This document shows positions 33,723 through 42,878 of a stretch of DNA of 64,000 nt, in pieces. Source of the stretch: Dactylosporangium sp040689395. GTDB lineage: Bacteria; Actinomycetota; Actinomycetes; Mycobacteriales; Micromonosporaceae. Below the pieces are notes generated by a model, which had not been told where the DNA came from, made no database searches, and saw only the letters and a program-made list of their open reading frames with translations. Position 1 is the stretch's first letter; the number at the start of each line of letters is the position of its first letter. The stretch covers positions 372,001 to 436,000 of the forward strand of contig NZ_JBFAZX010000002.1 of assembly GCF_040689395.1 (NCBI RefSeq), written 5' to 3'. The position numbers were made by a program, and so were the translations under genes.

Positions 33723-34525
33723 GGGCAGGCATCAGGGCATACCGCGCGCACGCGCGGGCGGCGGCCCTGTCCGCCCTGGCGTACCGCGGCAGCTTCCTGC
33801 TCTCCCTGGGCGGCGTCGCCTTCCAGCTGGTGGCGCTGCTCGCGGTCTGGCGGGTGCTGCTCGGCGACGGCGGGGCCGCGCAGGTCGGCGGCTTCGACTG
33901 GCCACACATGCGCGGCTACCTGCTCGTCGCGTTCGCCTCCGGCGCGCTCGTGGGCACGTTCGTCGACTTCCGCATGTCGTTTCGCATCCGCTCCGGGCTC
34001 GTCGCGCTCGACCTCGTCAAGCCCGTCGACTACCAGCGCGCCCGGCTGTGGGAGACGATCGGCGGCGTCTGGATCGAGCTGGCCGTCGTCGCCCTGGTGA
34101 CCGGGGTGTCCCTGCTGGCCGGCGGCGCGCCCGACCTGCCGCCCGGGCCGGAGCTCGCGCTGTTCGCCGCCTCCATGGCGCTGCTGGTGCCGCTGAAGTT
34201 CATCGTGGTGTACCTCACCACCCTCACCTGCTTCTGGACCCAGAACTTCGTCGGCGTGCTGTGGGCCCGCCAGGCGATCACGGCGCTGCTGTCGGGCGCC
34301 CTGGTCCCGCTGGCGTACTTTCCCGGCTGGCTGGCGAGCGCCGCGCAGTGGTCGCCGTTCGCGGGCCTGACCTCCACGCCGGCGCTCATCTTCGTCGGCC
34401 AGGCCTCGGGCCGGCATGCGCTGCTGCTCGTCGGCGCCCAGCTGGCCTGGCTGGTGCTGTTGTGGTTCGCCGCCCGGGCGCTGTTCAGCCGGGCGCTGCG
34501 CCAGCTCACGGTACACGGGGGTTGA
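33719..34525 (+). CDS. ABC-2 type permease (COG4587-like)
   Basis: 268 residues with six predicted transmembrane helices. ATG 33719 overlaps the ATPase stop by 4 bases. The amphipathic N-terminus (RAYRAHARAAALSALAYRG) and the pattern of paired helices (FLLSLGGVAFQLVALLAVW, GYLLVAFASGALVGTF, LALFAASMALLVPLKFIVVYL) fit this permease group. It is one half of a heterodimeric membrane channel with the next gene product. It is translated in step with the ATPase, which supports a single ABC complex in the cytoplasmic membrane. Confidence 0.85.
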   Translation: MRAGIRAYRAHARAAALSALAYRGSFLLSLGGVAFQLVALLAVWRVLLGDGGAAQVGGFDWPHMRGYLLVAFASGALVGTFVDFRMSFRIRSGLVALDLVKPVDYQRARLWETIGGVWIELAVVALVTGVSLLAGGAPDLPPGPELALFAASMALLVPLKFIVVYLTTLTCFWTQNFVGVLWARQAITALLSGALVPLAYFPGWLASAAQWSPFAGLTSTPALIFVGQASGRHALLLVGAQLAWLVLLWFAARALFSRALRQLTVHGG

Positions 34526-34530
34526 AACCG

Positions 34531-35316
34531 ATGCGGCTGCCGCGGCTCTATTTCCGCCTGCTCGGCGCGCACCTGCGCTCGCTGCTGGAGTACGAGGGCG
34601 ACTTCTGGATCATGATGGTCGGCACGGCGCTCATGCAGGTCGTCAACATCGCCTTCCTGTCAGCGGTCTTCTCGAAGGTGCCGGCCATCAACGGCTGGTC
34701 CTTCTGGGCGGTGGTGGCGATGTTCGCGATGGTCGCCATCGCCGAGGGCGTCGGCTCGCTGTTCTTCGAGGGCATGTGGCACATCGCCTGGCAGATCAAC
34801 CAGGGCGAACTCGACTACATGCTGGTCCGGCCGTACCCGATCGTCCTGCAGGTCAGCAGCATGCAGATCGGCGTCAACGGCCTGAGCAACATCGTGACCG
34901 GCGGCCTCATGCTCGGCGCCGCGCTGTCCCATGTGGACGTCGACTGGTCGCCCGCCCGCGTACTGCTCGGCGTCGTGGTCATCCTGTCCGCGATCGTCAT
35001 CAAGGTGGCCATCAACCTCGCCACCAACGCGGCGGCCTTCTGGATGCAGAGCCCCAGCCCGCTCTTCGCGATGGCGGTACACCAGGCCGGCGACCTCGCC
35101 CGGTTCCCCATCTCCGTCTACCCGCTCGCGCTGAAGGCTGCCCTGGGCTTCGCCCTGCCGTTCGCGTTCGTGAGCTTCTTCCCGGTGAGTTTCCTGCTCG
35201 GCCACGGCCGGGCCTGGGTGGGACTGCTGACCCCGCTCATCGCGGCGTACAGCCTGGTCGCGAGCGGCTGGATCTTCTCGCGCGGCCTGCGCCGCTACGA
35301 GAGCGCGGGCAACTAA
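34531..35316 (+). CDS. ABC-2 type permease (COG3694-like)
   Basis: 261 residues from ATG 34531, five bases after the previous stop. Six hydrophobic helices are visible, starting with FWIMMVGTALMQVVNIAFL. The central QINQGELDYMLVRP loop is a recognisable family segment, preceding the QVSSMQIG region. It completes the three-gene exporter 32715-35316. The gene ends at TAA 35314-35316, overlapping by 4 bases the end of the convergent PEP-utilising-like gene. No terminator is visible between them, so antisense interference is possible. Confidence 0.85.
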   Translation: MRLPRLYFRLLGAHLRSLLEYEGDFWIMMVGTALMQVVNIAFLSAVFSKVPAINGWSFWAVVAMFAMVAIAEGVGSLFFEGMWHIAWQINQGELDYMLVRPYPIVLQVSSMQIGVNGLSNIVTGGLMLGAALSHVDVDWSPARVLLGVVVILSAIVIKVAINLATNAAAFWMQSPSPLFAMAVHQAGDLARFPISVYPLALKAALGFALPFAFVSFFPVSFLLGHGRAWVGLLTPLIAAYSLVASGWIFSRGLRRYESAGN

Positions 35317-36563
35317 GCAGGATCGTTCTCAATCAGTGAGCGACCGCCTGCCGAGGACTGGAGGATGTGCCGGAGCTCGGAGACGCACATCATGTATCCG
35401 GTCGGGGTCGGCAGCCGCTCGCGGTAGTAGTCGAAGTCGGCGCCGAGCGCGAACACGCGGGTCGGGGTGCCGGCGTCGCATGCGTCCTCGATGACCCGTC
35501 GCAGCCCGTCCAGGACGGCCGGGTGCCGGGTCCGGTAGGACTCGGCGACCAGATGGTTGCTGCGGTCGGCGGCGAGGTAGAACTGCACCAGGTCCTTGGT
35601 GCCGACGAACAGTTCATCGGCACCGGCGGCGCAGATGGCTGACGTGGCGTAGACCGCGGCCGGCGTCTCGATGAACGCGGACAGGGGCGTCTCGGTCGGC
35701 AACCCGAGGTGCGGCCGCAGCTTCGCGAACTCTTCGGCGTCGGTGAGGAACGGCGCCGACAGGTGGACCCGGTCGGCCTCGGCGCCGAGTCGTTCGCGCA
35801 GGGTCTCCAGCATGACGTGCAGCGCTTCGGGATAGGAGGCCGACCGCAGCAGCCATCGGGTGCCGTGCAGGCCCATGTCGGGATTGGGCTCACGCGGTAC
35901 CGTGGCCTCGTCCGTGATGTGGACCGCGTCGTTCGAGCGCAGGTCGAGCATGCGCAGGATCAGTCGCTGGCCCGGCAGGAGCGCCTCGACGCACGCCTGC
36001 AACTGCTTGGCGACGGCGCGCCCGTAAGCGTTGACGGCGGCCCCTCCGCGCAGGGCGTCGATGGGGCTGAGGGCCGCGGAGAAGCACAGGAACTCCTCAC
36101 GGAGGAAGAAGGACTCGACGCGTGCCGCATGCGGACCGATCGAGTTGAGGCCGCGGATGTCCCGGAGGTCGGCGATCACCGCGCAGGCGGAGCCGAGGAC
36201 GTCCGGCGGCGCGGGGGCGGGATTCGTGGTCGCGGCACCGGCGCCGCCGGCGGCACCGACGATGACCGACCCGCTTTCCAGGTCGAGCGTCACCTCGCCG
36301 ACGAGCTTGCCGAGGTCGGCTGGGTCGACGCGCAGAACCGGGATGCCCTTGGCACGGCAGATGGACTGCATGTGCCCGGTCCGCCCGCCGGAGCTGCAGA
36401 CGACCGCGCGGGCGGTCATGAGCGCGTCGTACAGCCTGGGATTGAGTGACGGGGTGACGAGGATGGAGCCCTCCACCGGTCGTTCGGTGCGGTTGCAGGG
36501 CCCACCCACCACCGTTTCGGTTCCGCGAGTGAGCAGGACGCCACGGATCTGTCGTTCGGTCAC
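35313..36563 (-). CDS. PEP-utilising enzyme-like protein (Enzyme I/PEP synthase C-terminal half)
   Basis: 416 residues from GTG 36563, whose first bases overlap the stop of the FAD protein gene. Residues about 30-100 form a phosphohistidine-type mobile domain with GGRTGHMQSICRAKGIPVL, where the histidine is retained. A barrel follows, recognisable from LREEFL, RLILRMLDLRSNDA, NPDMGLHGTRW, FIETPAAVYATSA and GTKDLVQFYLAADR. It lacks an ATP-grasp domain. It also departs from Enzyme I at key sites: GTKD replaces GTND, and the catalytic CGE loop near the end reads ALGA. It may still bind PEP or pyruvate, or act on another enol-phosphate. Coupling to the FAD protein suggests a shared pathway. Confidence 0.6.
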   Translation of the reverse strand: MTERQIRGVLLTRGTETVVGGPCNRTERPVEGSILVTPSLNPRLYDALMTARAVVCSSGGRTGHMQSICRAKGIPVLRVDPADLGKLVGEVTLDLESGSVIVGAAGGAGAATTNPAPAPPDVLGSACAVIADLRDIRGLNSIGPHAARVESFFLREEFLCFSAALSPIDALRGGAAVNAYGRAVAKQLQACVEALLPGQRLILRMLDLRSNDAVHITDEATVPREPNPDMGLHGTRWLLRSASYPEALHVMLETLRERLGAEADRVHLSAPFLTDAEEFAKLRPHLGLPTETPLSAFIETPAAVYATSAICAAGADELFVGTKDLVQFYLAADRSNHLVAESYRTRHPAVLDGLRRVIEDACDAGTPTRVFALGADFDYYRERLPTPTGYMMCVSELRHILQSSAGGRSLIENDPA

Positions 36564-38413
36564 GGAATCTCCGCATCTTCATCGTTCGTGATGCCCAGCT
36601 GCCGGCGCAGCTGGCGAGGTGTCACCGAGACGTCCGTGAGCCGCTGGATCGCAGCCTGGTTGACCGCGGCGCGCACCAGCTGGCTGCGCCCGTCGGCGGG
36701 GACGGCCTCGAAGCGGTGATCGGAGCGCAGGTGGGTGCCCAGTTGCGCGTCGAGGTGTTCGCGCTCGGCCCGGGACCGCGCGGCGAGCCGCCTGACTTCC
36801 ATGGACACGGCCTGATCGAACGCGGTGCGGGTCGTCTCGTCGGCGGTGAACGCGTGGTGGTGCTCCGTGGCGGCGTGGTGTGCCGAGCCGTCGCAGTGCA
36901 GTTCGAGACGTTCGATCACGTGTGCGGCGACCACGATGGAGTGGTTCTTGATGGCGGCGAGGTTGAACGCGAAGGCGCCGGTGCGGCCGTTGCGCACGAT
37001 CTCGTCGCCCTCGCGCATCACGCCGATGGCGGAGAGCATCTCGATCGGCTCGCCGTCGGGCCGCAGCGGCGTGCCCTGGTCGTTGATCTCGATGCCGCGT
37101 CCGGTGCGCTGATGGGGGGTGACGAGCTCGTTGACGAGCAGGTTCATCCACAGTGGTGAGTCGACATGGGTGTAGTCGGACTCCCGGCCGAAGTTGCACA
37201 CCACAAGGTCGGCCGGGATGACGCGCGTGGCCGCCTGCGTCGTGACGAGGACGTCGAGCCGCCCCGATTCGGCCGGCTTGACCCGCTCGATCCTCCCGAC
37301 GACAAGCTCGACCGAGCCGTGGTCGGAGGACATGGCGTGCTCGACGATCGACGTCGTGTACGGCACCGCGCCGACCCGCAGCGAGGCGATCTGCGTGCCG
37401 AACTCGTCGAGCAACCGCCGCAGCTCGTCCGTCGGGATCTGTTCGATGACCCTTGGCAGGTGCGGTTCCCACGCCTTGGCCACCCGCTCCGTGACGATTC
37501 GCCGGTCCATGTCGGGGTGGTCCCGGGCGACCGCGGTGCAGGCGGCATTCCACCCGCTCTCGACGCGCGCCAGGAAGTCCGTCCGGTTCCGGTACGGTTC
37601 GAACAGTGGTGCGGGTGCGGGGAGCCGGACCACGCCATGCTGGTGGTCCTCGGGATACGTGCGGGGCGTGGCGCCCGACTTGGAGACCAGGTGGATGGTG
37701 CCGGTGTGACCCTGGCGCAGCAGCAGCGCCACAGAGTCGTACGCGCTCAGCACCGTTCCGACGATCACGACGCTCGCGTCCGCCGGTGTCGCCATGAGCC
37801 TCCGCACGCCGTCAGTCGAGTACGGGTGACGGATGAATGCCTCGTGCTCGAGCACGTCGGTGGCGAAGGCCGGCTGCTTGAGCTCCATGCCGGTCGCGAG
37901 GATGACGTGGTCGGCCGTCAGCGTCCGCGTATGCGTCGCACCGTCGCCGGACGGCTGCCGGATCGACGCCTCGACGTGGTCCGCGCGGACGTCGAGGTCC
38001 ACCGCCTCGCCCTCGGCCTCGATGAGCTCGACGCCGGGATATGCCTCCAGACGCGCCTCCGCGATGCGGTCGGTCAGGTAGTCGTGGTAGATCCGGCGTG
38101 GGGCCGGTCCGTGTTCGACGAACGTGAAGTCCGTCCACGGCGCGGGCCATCCGCGGCGGTCGGCCTCGTGATTGGCCCAGCGGACGAAGTCGTTGACGTC
38201 CTCGCGGAACGCCGACATGCGACCGGCCTGGATGTTGAACACGTGGTTCCAGGGGTTGCCGTCGCGGTGGTACGCGACGCCCGCGTACCGGTAGTCGTGG
38301 CGGCGCTCGAGCAGGACGATTTCGAGGGGCTTACGCGCGAACCGCAAGAGCCGGATCGCCGTTGCCGTGCCGGCCAGTCCGGCACCGACGATGAGGACTC
38401 GAGGACGACGCAT
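36560..38413 (-). CDS. FAD/NAD(P)-binding oxidoreductase (PF13454-like)
   Basis: 617 residues from ATG 38413, 5 bases after GGAGG; an upstream in-frame start at 38476 has no such site. The N-terminus is a FAD-binding Rossmann fold (VLIVGAGLAGTATAIRLL), and residues about 85-110 (YAGVAYHRDGNPWNHVFNI) resemble the FAD-NAD(P)-binding family. A second dinucleotide site is suggested by SVVIVGTVLSAYDS. A helical C-terminal region of about 120 residues has no clear match. The natural substrate is unknown. The stop overlaps the start of the PEP-utilising-like gene, so the two products are probably made in equal amounts. Confidence 0.7.
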   Translation of the reverse strand: MRRPRVLIVGAGLAGTATAIRLLRFARKPLEIVLLERRHDYRYAGVAYHRDGNPWNHVFNIQAGRMSAFREDVNDFVRWANHEADRRGWPAPWTDFTFVEHGPAPRRIYHDYLTDRIAEARLEAYPGVELIEAEGEAVDLDVRADHVEASIRQPSGDGATHTRTLTADHVILATGMELKQPAFATDVLEHEAFIRHPYSTDGVRRLMATPADASVVIVGTVLSAYDSVALLLRQGHTGTIHLVSKSGATPRTYPEDHQHGVVRLPAPAPLFEPYRNRTDFLARVESGWNAACTAVARDHPDMDRRIVTERVAKAWEPHLPRVIEQIPTDELRRLLDEFGTQIASLRVGAVPYTTSIVEHAMSSDHGSVELVVGRIERVKPAESGRLDVLVTTQAATRVIPADLVVCNFGRESDYTHVDSPLWMNLLVNELVTPHQRTGRGIEINDQGTPLRPDGEPIEMLSAIGVMREGDEIVRNGRTGAFAFNLAAIKNHSIVVAAHVIERLELHCDGSAHHAATEHHHAFTADETTRTAFDQAVSMEVRRLAARSRAEREHLDAQLGTHLRSDHRFEAVPADGRSQLVRAAVNQAAIQRLTDVSVTPRQLRRQLGITNDEDAEIP

Positions 38414-38660
38414 ACCTGCCTCCGACTTTGTCACGTGGGCGCGGCGCATTAATAGGCGTGCGTCTCTCGATTGCATTCTCCTGAAACGACACAGTTCTTA
38501 TAATAGTGACTCGTCAATATTGACGGTCAGCCGCCCGCCTGCTCAACTTCATCAGTGCGGACCAGTGGCACCTGACGAGGGGTCAGCTACCGGTCGAATG
38601 CCGCGTCAACACGGACAGAACACCTCAAGCCGGAGCAACGGGCGAAGAAGGATGGCGGGC

Positions 38661-39083
38661 ATGGATGAAATGACGGTAGCTCTGGCGCAGAGCGGGCAGA
38701 CGGCGTCCATCGCGAGCATTCGCGATTACACCATCGTGATAGACCGCCCTTCCTCGCACGGCGGATCGGACGCGGGCCCGATGGGCGGCGAGACCCTTCT
38801 CGCCGCGGTCGGTGGCTGTTTCATGAGCACTCTCTACGCCGCCGCCCAGGCCCGATCCATTCCGGTCGAGGGTGCGACCTGCCGGGTCACCGGTGTGTTC
38901 GCCGCGAATCCCCGCCGGTTCGGCACGATCCGCATCGAGGTGGCCTGCGACTCGTGCCCGCCCGCGGACCTCGGACACCTCGTCGAGGTGGCTGAGCGGG
39001 GCTGCCTGGTGGCGGCGACCCTCAGGCAGGGCATGGAGGTGACCGCGTCGGTCGCCGCCCCGCGCGCTCACGCGGGCCAATGA
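38661..39083 (+). CDS. OsmC-like peroxide/thiol stress protein
   Basis: 140 residues from ATG 38661 (MDEMTVALAQ), with an AGAAGG site 10 bases before; ATG 38652 is too close to that site. Matching elements are GPMGGETLLAAVGGCFMSTLYAAA, containing the conserved cysteine, and a second cysteine in the VACDSCPP segment near residue 100. OsmC/Ohr proteins reduce organic hydroperoxides through a Cys pair. The spacing between cysteines is that of the OsmC/YhfA branch rather than Ohr. It is divergent from the FAD gene across about 250 bases, which may hold both promoters. Confidence 0.8.
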   Translation: MDEMTVALAQSGQTASIASIRDYTIVIDRPSSHGGSDAGPMGGETLLAAVGGCFMSTLYAAAQARSIPVEGATCRVTGVFAANPRRFGTIRIEVACDSCPPADLGHLVEVAERGCLVAATLRQGMEVTASVAAPRAHAGQ

Positions 39084-39089
39084 GCGGCG

Positions 39090-40010
39090 TTACGAACGGC
39101 CTTCGCCTGTGGTCATGATCCACACGGGGAGGTCGTCGACCGTCAGGTGCTCGGCGACCTCGAAGCCCGCCGAGCGGTAGACGTCGACGTTGCGCGGGTT
39201 GGACGTCTCCAGGTAGGCGGGCAGCCCGTCGGCCGCCGCGCGTGCCAGCCCGGCGGCCATGACCGTCCGGCCCAGCCGCCGGCCGCGGTGGTCCGGGTGG
39301 GAGGCGAGCACGCCGAGGTACCAGTGCGGGAAGCTCGGCATCCGCTTGTGCACCACCGCCTGGTAGCGACCGAACCGGCCGGGCGGCGGTGGATGCTCAG
39401 CGCCCTTCCCCGCGGGCGAGCGCGGCGGGTCCCACATGGCGACGGCCGCGCCGCCGTCGGCGATCCACACCGTGTCGCGCCCGACCCGCAGGTCGAACAG
39501 CTGGCCCGCCATCGCGGCGGCCTCGGCGGGGTAGGTCTCGTCGTCGGGCAGGAGCCATCGCACGCCGGGGTCGGCGGCGAACGCGGCCACGAAGGTCGCG
39601 ACCACCGCCTCGCGGTCGGCCGGCGTGGCGACGCGGATGCTGGGCTGACTCACTGGCGAGGTCACTTTCGACAGGTACGCGTCGATGGCGTCACGGTTGC
39701 GGGACAGGCACGCGATCCGGGCGTCCATGCGGTCGCGCTCGTGCCGCAGCAGCGCGACCACCTCCGGCCCGGCGTCGGACATCGTGATGCTACAAGGGTT
39801 GTCCAGGCAGGGCAGCACGTCTTTGATCAGGCGGGTGGGCAGGCCGGCCTCGAGCAGGCCGCGGATCTGCAGGACCCGGTCGACGAGGTGCTCGCCGTAG
39901 TCGCGGTAGCCGTTGTCCCGCCGGGCCGGAGTCAGCAGGCCCTGCTCCTCGTAGTACCGCAGCAGCCGGGCCGGGGTGCCGGTGCGGGCCGACAGCTCGC
40001 CGATGCGCAT
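39090..40010 (-). CDS. MerR family regulator fused to a GNAT acetyltransferase domain
   Basis: 306 residues from ATG 40010, 9 bases after GGGAGG. The N-terminal MerR helix-turn-helix is MRIGELSARTGTPARLLRYYEEQGLL with the wing YRDYGEHLVDRVL, followed by a dimerisation helix to about 125. From about 135 a GNAT fold runs to the end, with LGVLASHPDHRGRRLGRTVM (acetyl-CoA loop) and YLETSNPRNVDVYRSAGF. The fusion links ligand sensing to acetylation: the GNAT part may modify or sense the compound exported by the divergent MFS pump. The shared promoter contains a near-perfect MerR operator. Confidence 0.88.
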   Translation of the reverse strand: MRIGELSARTGTPARLLRYYEEQGLLTPARRDNGYRDYGEHLVDRVLQIRGLLEAGLPTRLIKDVLPCLDNPCSITMSDAGPEVVALLRHERDRMDARIACLSRNRDAIDAYLSKVTSPVSQPSIRVATPADREAVVATFVAAFAADPGVRWLLPDDETYPAEAAAMAGQLFDLRVGRDTVWIADGGAAVAMWDPPRSPAGKGAEHPPPPGRFGRYQAVVHKRMPSFPHWYLGVLASHPDHRGRRLGRTVMAAGLARAAADGLPAYLETSNPRNVDVYRSAGFEVAEHLTVDDLPVWIMTTGEGRS

Positions 40011-40029
40011 GTGACGTGCCTCCCACGCG

Positions 40030-40061
40030 TTGACCTTCACATTAATGCGAAGGTCTGATGA
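40030..40061 (+). promoter_or_regulatory. MerR operator between the MerR-GNAT gene and the MFS gene
   Basis: ACCTTCACATT (40033-40043) and AATGCGAAGGT (40044-40054) form a 22-base inverted repeat with one mismatch. TTGACC at 40030-40035 is a good -35 box; TGATGA at 40056-40061, 20 bases on, is the best -10 candidate. The repeat fills the spacer, as expected for MerR control of the MFS gene. Confidence 0.7.
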
Positions 40062-41401
40062 TGGCGAGCATGCCCCTCGCCGTCCTGTCCGCGGCCCAGT
40101 TCCTGCTCGCCCTGGACTACTCGATCGTGTATGTCGCGCTGCCGGGCATCGCCCGCGACCTGCGCCTCGACCTGGCCGCCGCGCAGTGGGTGGTGAGCGC
40201 CTACGCCGTGCCGTTCGCCGGCTTCCTGCTGCTCGGCGGCCGGCTCGCGGACCGGGTCGGCGCGGGCCGGCTGTTCCTGGCCGCGACCGTGCTGTTCGGC
40301 GCGGCGAGCGCGGCCGGTGGCGTGGCCGGCGGCGGCGTGACGCTGCTGGCCGCCCGGGGCGCGCAGGGGCTCGCCGCGGCGCTGCTGCAGCCGGCGATCC
40401 TGGGGCTGATCGGCGCGCGGTTCCCGGCCGGGCCGGCCCGCACCCGGGCGCTGTCGGTGTGGGGCGCGGTCGGGGCGTCCGGGCTGGCCGCGGGCGTGGT
40501 GCTGGGCGGGGTCCTCACCCGGTACAGCTGGCGCTGGACCTTCCTCGTGAACGTCCCGGTGACCGTGGCCTGCGCGGCCGGCGCCGCGGTGTGGCTGCTC
40601 GCCGCCGCCCGGGCGCGCCCCGAGCCGGTGCCACTGGCGGCCTCGCTGCTGGGCACCGGCGCCGTGCTGGCGGCCGTGCTCGGGCTCACCTTCGGCGGCG
40701 CCCGCGGCTGGGACGACCCGGCGACGGTCGGCACCCTCGCGGCCGCCGCGGCGCTCGGGGTGGCGCTGCTGGCCCGGCGGCGGCCGGCGGACGGCGCGAT
40801 CCCCTCGCTGCGCACCGGGGCGGCGGCGGCCGCGCTGTACATGGCCAGCGTCGGCTCGGAGTTCTACGTCGTGACGCTGATGCTGCAGGACCGCGACGGG
40901 TACTCCCCGCTGCGGGCCGGCCTCGCGTTCCTGCCCCTGGCGGCACTGGTCACCGTCGGCAGCTCGCTCACCGGCCGCCTCGTGCGCCGCCTGGGCGCGG
41001 CCCGCACGCTCGGCGCCGGGTTCGCGCTCGCCGCGCTCGGGCTGGCCTGGCTGGCGGTGGCGGCCGGTCGCGGCTACGCCGCCGGGGTGCTGCCCGGGCT
41101 GCTGGTCAGCGGCCTGGCGCACGGGATCGTCTACACGTCGATGTTCAACGTGGGCAGCCGGGACGTGCCGGCCGAGCGGCAGTCCTCCGCCGGGGCGCTG
41201 CTCACGACCGCGCAATACCTCGCCGGCGCCGTCGCGATCGCGGTGCTGACCCTGCCCCTGCACGAGGGCGCCTACAGCATGGCCTTCTGGCTGACGACGG
41301 CCGCGGCGGCGATCGGCGCCGTGGTGGCCCTCAACCACAACGCGAGGACCGCCGTGATCACGGAGAGAACGTGCTCGAATGAGAGCAAGAACTCTCCGTG
41401 A
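40058..41401 (+). CDS. MFS exporter, DHA2 (14-helix) family
   Basis: 447 residues from ATG 40058; ATGs at 40061 and 40070 are in frame, and the last would suit a leaderless start after the TGATGA box. Motif elements LDYSIVYVALPGIARDL, GGRLADRVGAGR (motif A) and the repeated Gly/Ala-rich helices fit the EmrB/DHA2 proton-driven drug exporters. The length allows 12 to 14 helices. Divergent transcription from the MerR-GNAT regulator and the shared operator suggest that a toxic compound induces it. Its 3' end lies inside a 16-base hairpin. Confidence 0.88.
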   Translation: MMASMPLAVLSAAQFLLALDYSIVYVALPGIARDLRLDLAAAQWVVSAYAVPFAGFLLLGGRLADRVGAGRLFLAATVLFGAASAAGGVAGGGVTLLAARGAQGLAAALLQPAILGLIGARFPAGPARTRALSVWGAVGASGLAAGVVLGGVLTRYSWRWTFLVNVPVTVACAAGAAVWLLAAARARPEPVPLAASLLGTGAVLAAVLGLTFGGARGWDDPATVGTLAAAAALGVALLARRRPADGAIPSLRTGAAAAALYMASVGSEFYVVTLMLQDRDGYSPLRAGLAFLPLAALVTVGSSLTGRLVRRLGAARTLGAGFALAALGLAWLAVAAGRGYAAGVLPGLLVSGLAHGIVYTSMFNVGSRDVPAERQSSAGALLTTAQYLAGAVAIAVLTLPLHEGAYSMAFWLTTAAAAIGAVVALNHNARTAVITERTCSNESKNSP

Positions 41402-41407
41402 TCACGG
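41352..41407. terminator. Hairpin built from two CCGTGATCACGG palindromes
   Basis: CCGTGATCACGGAGAG (41352-41367) and CTCTCCGTGATCACGG (41392-41407) pair perfectly over 16 bases around a 24-base loop, at the end of the MFS gene and before the convergent gnd gene. Each arm begins with a palindrome, so it may serve as a two-way terminator or as a repeat element. Confidence 0.5.
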
Positions 41408-41441
41408 CCGGTCGCCGAGAGCTACCGATGGCCACTCACCG

Positions 41442-42878
41442 TCAGGCGGTGTGTTCCTTCTTGTCGCCGGCCCACTCGACGTGGAAGGCGCCGTCGCGGT
41501 CGGTGCGGCGGTAGGTGTGCGCGCCGAAGTTGTCGCGCTGGCCCTGGATCAGCGAGGCGGGCAGGCGCTGCGCGCGCAGGCCGTCGAAGTACGCCAGCGA
41601 CGACGAGAACGCCGGGGTCGGGATCCCCGCCTGGGCCGCGGCCGTGACGACCCGCCGCCAGCTGGGCACGCCCGCGTTGACGGCCTCGGCGAAGTACGGC
41701 GCCACCATGAGGCTCTTCAGGCCCGGGTTCTCGTCGTAGGCCTCGCGGATGCGGTTGAGGAACCGGGCCCGGATGATGCAGCCGCCGCGCCAGATCGTGG
41801 AGACCTTGCCGCGGTCGATGTCCCAGCCGAACTCCTCGCTGCCGGCCTGGATGTGGTCGAAGCCCTGCGCGTAGGCGACGATCTTCGACGCGTAGAGGGC
41901 GGCGCGCACGTCCTCGATGAACCGGTCCCGGTCGGTGACCTCCAGGCTCGCGATCTCGGTGCCGAAGGCCTCGCGGGCGGCGGCGCGCTGGTCGGCGTGG
42001 CCGGACAGCGACCGGGCGAACGTGGCCTCGGCGATGCCGGTGATCGGCACGCCCAGGTCGAGCGCGCTCTGCACGGTCCAGCGACCGGTGCCCTTCTGCT
42101 CGGCCTCGTCCAGCACGATGTCGACGAACGCCTTGCCGGTGTCGTCGTCCACGTGGGCGAGCACGTCGGCGGTGATCTCGATGAGGAAGGACTCGAGGTC
42201 GCCGGTGTTCCACGTGCGGAAGATGTCCGCGATCTCCGCCGGGGTGGCGCCCAGGCCGGAGCGCAGCAGGTCGTACGCCTCGGCGATGAGCTGCATGTCG
42301 GCGTACTCAATGCCGTTGTGGACCATCTTGACGAAGTGCCCGGCGCCGTCGGGGCCGATGTGCGTGCAGCACGGGGTGCCGTCGACCTTCGCCGAGATCT
42401 TCTCGAACATGGGGCCGAGGGTCTGGTACGACTCGGGGGAACCACCCGGCATGATGCTCGGGCCCAGCAGCGCGCCCTCCTCGCCGCCCGACACGCCGGT
42501 GCCGACGAAGTGCAGCCCGTGCTCGCGCAGGGACTGCTCGCGGCGGCGGGTGTCGGCGAAGTGGGCGTTTCCGGCGTCGACGATCATGTCGCCCTCCTCG
42601 AGGAGGGGGACGAGCTCATCGATCACGGCGTCGGTGGGGCCGCCGGCCTTGACCATGATGATGACGGCCCGCGGGCGGGCCAGCGAGGCGACGAAGTCGG
42701 CCATGGACTCGCTCGGCACGAACGTGCCCTCGTGCCCGAACTCGTCCACGAGGCGGCGGGTGCGCTCGTACGAGCGGTTGTGCACGGCGACGGCGTAACC
42801 GTTGCGGGCCAGGTTCCGGGCCAGGTTCCGGCCCATCACGGCCAGGCCGGTCACGCCGATCTGCGCCAAGTCGGACAT
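41442..42878 (-). CDS. gndA: 6-phosphogluconate dehydrogenase, NADP-dependent decarboxylating
   Basis: 478 residues, the length of the long (homodimeric) form. The N-terminal Rossmann domain has GLAVMGRNLARNLA. The substrate and catalytic region has VSGGEEGALLGPSIMPGG and HFVKMVHNGIEY, where the lysine is the general base. The C-terminal helical domain contains NRIREAYDENP and an RRTDRDG tail. It oxidises 6-phosphogluconate to ribulose-5-phosphate in the pentose phosphate pathway, giving NADPH in the cytoplasm. It is expressed alone here, between the MFS gene and a TetR gene. Confidence 0.95.
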   Translation of the reverse strand: MSDLAQIGVTGLAVMGRNLARNLARNGYAVAVHNRSYERTRRLVDEFGHEGTFVPSESMADFVASLARPRAVIIMVKAGGPTDAVIDELVPLLEEGDMIVDAGNAHFADTRRREQSLREHGLHFVGTGVSGGEEGALLGPSIMPGGSPESYQTLGPMFEKISAKVDGTPCCTHIGPDGAGHFVKMVHNGIEYADMQLIAEAYDLLRSGLGATPAEIADIFRTWNTGDLESFLIEITADVLAHVDDDTGKAFVDIVLDEAEQKGTGRWTVQSALDLGVPITGIAEATFARSLSGHADQRAAAREAFGTEIASLEVTDRDRFIEDVRAALYASKIVAYAQGFDHIQAGSEEFGWDIDRGKVSTIWRGGCIIRARFLNRIREAYDENPGLKSLMVAPYFAEAVNAGVPSWRRVVTAAAQAGIPTPAFSSSLAYFDGLRAQRLPASLIQGQRDNFGAHTYRRTDRDGAFHVEWAGDKKEHTA

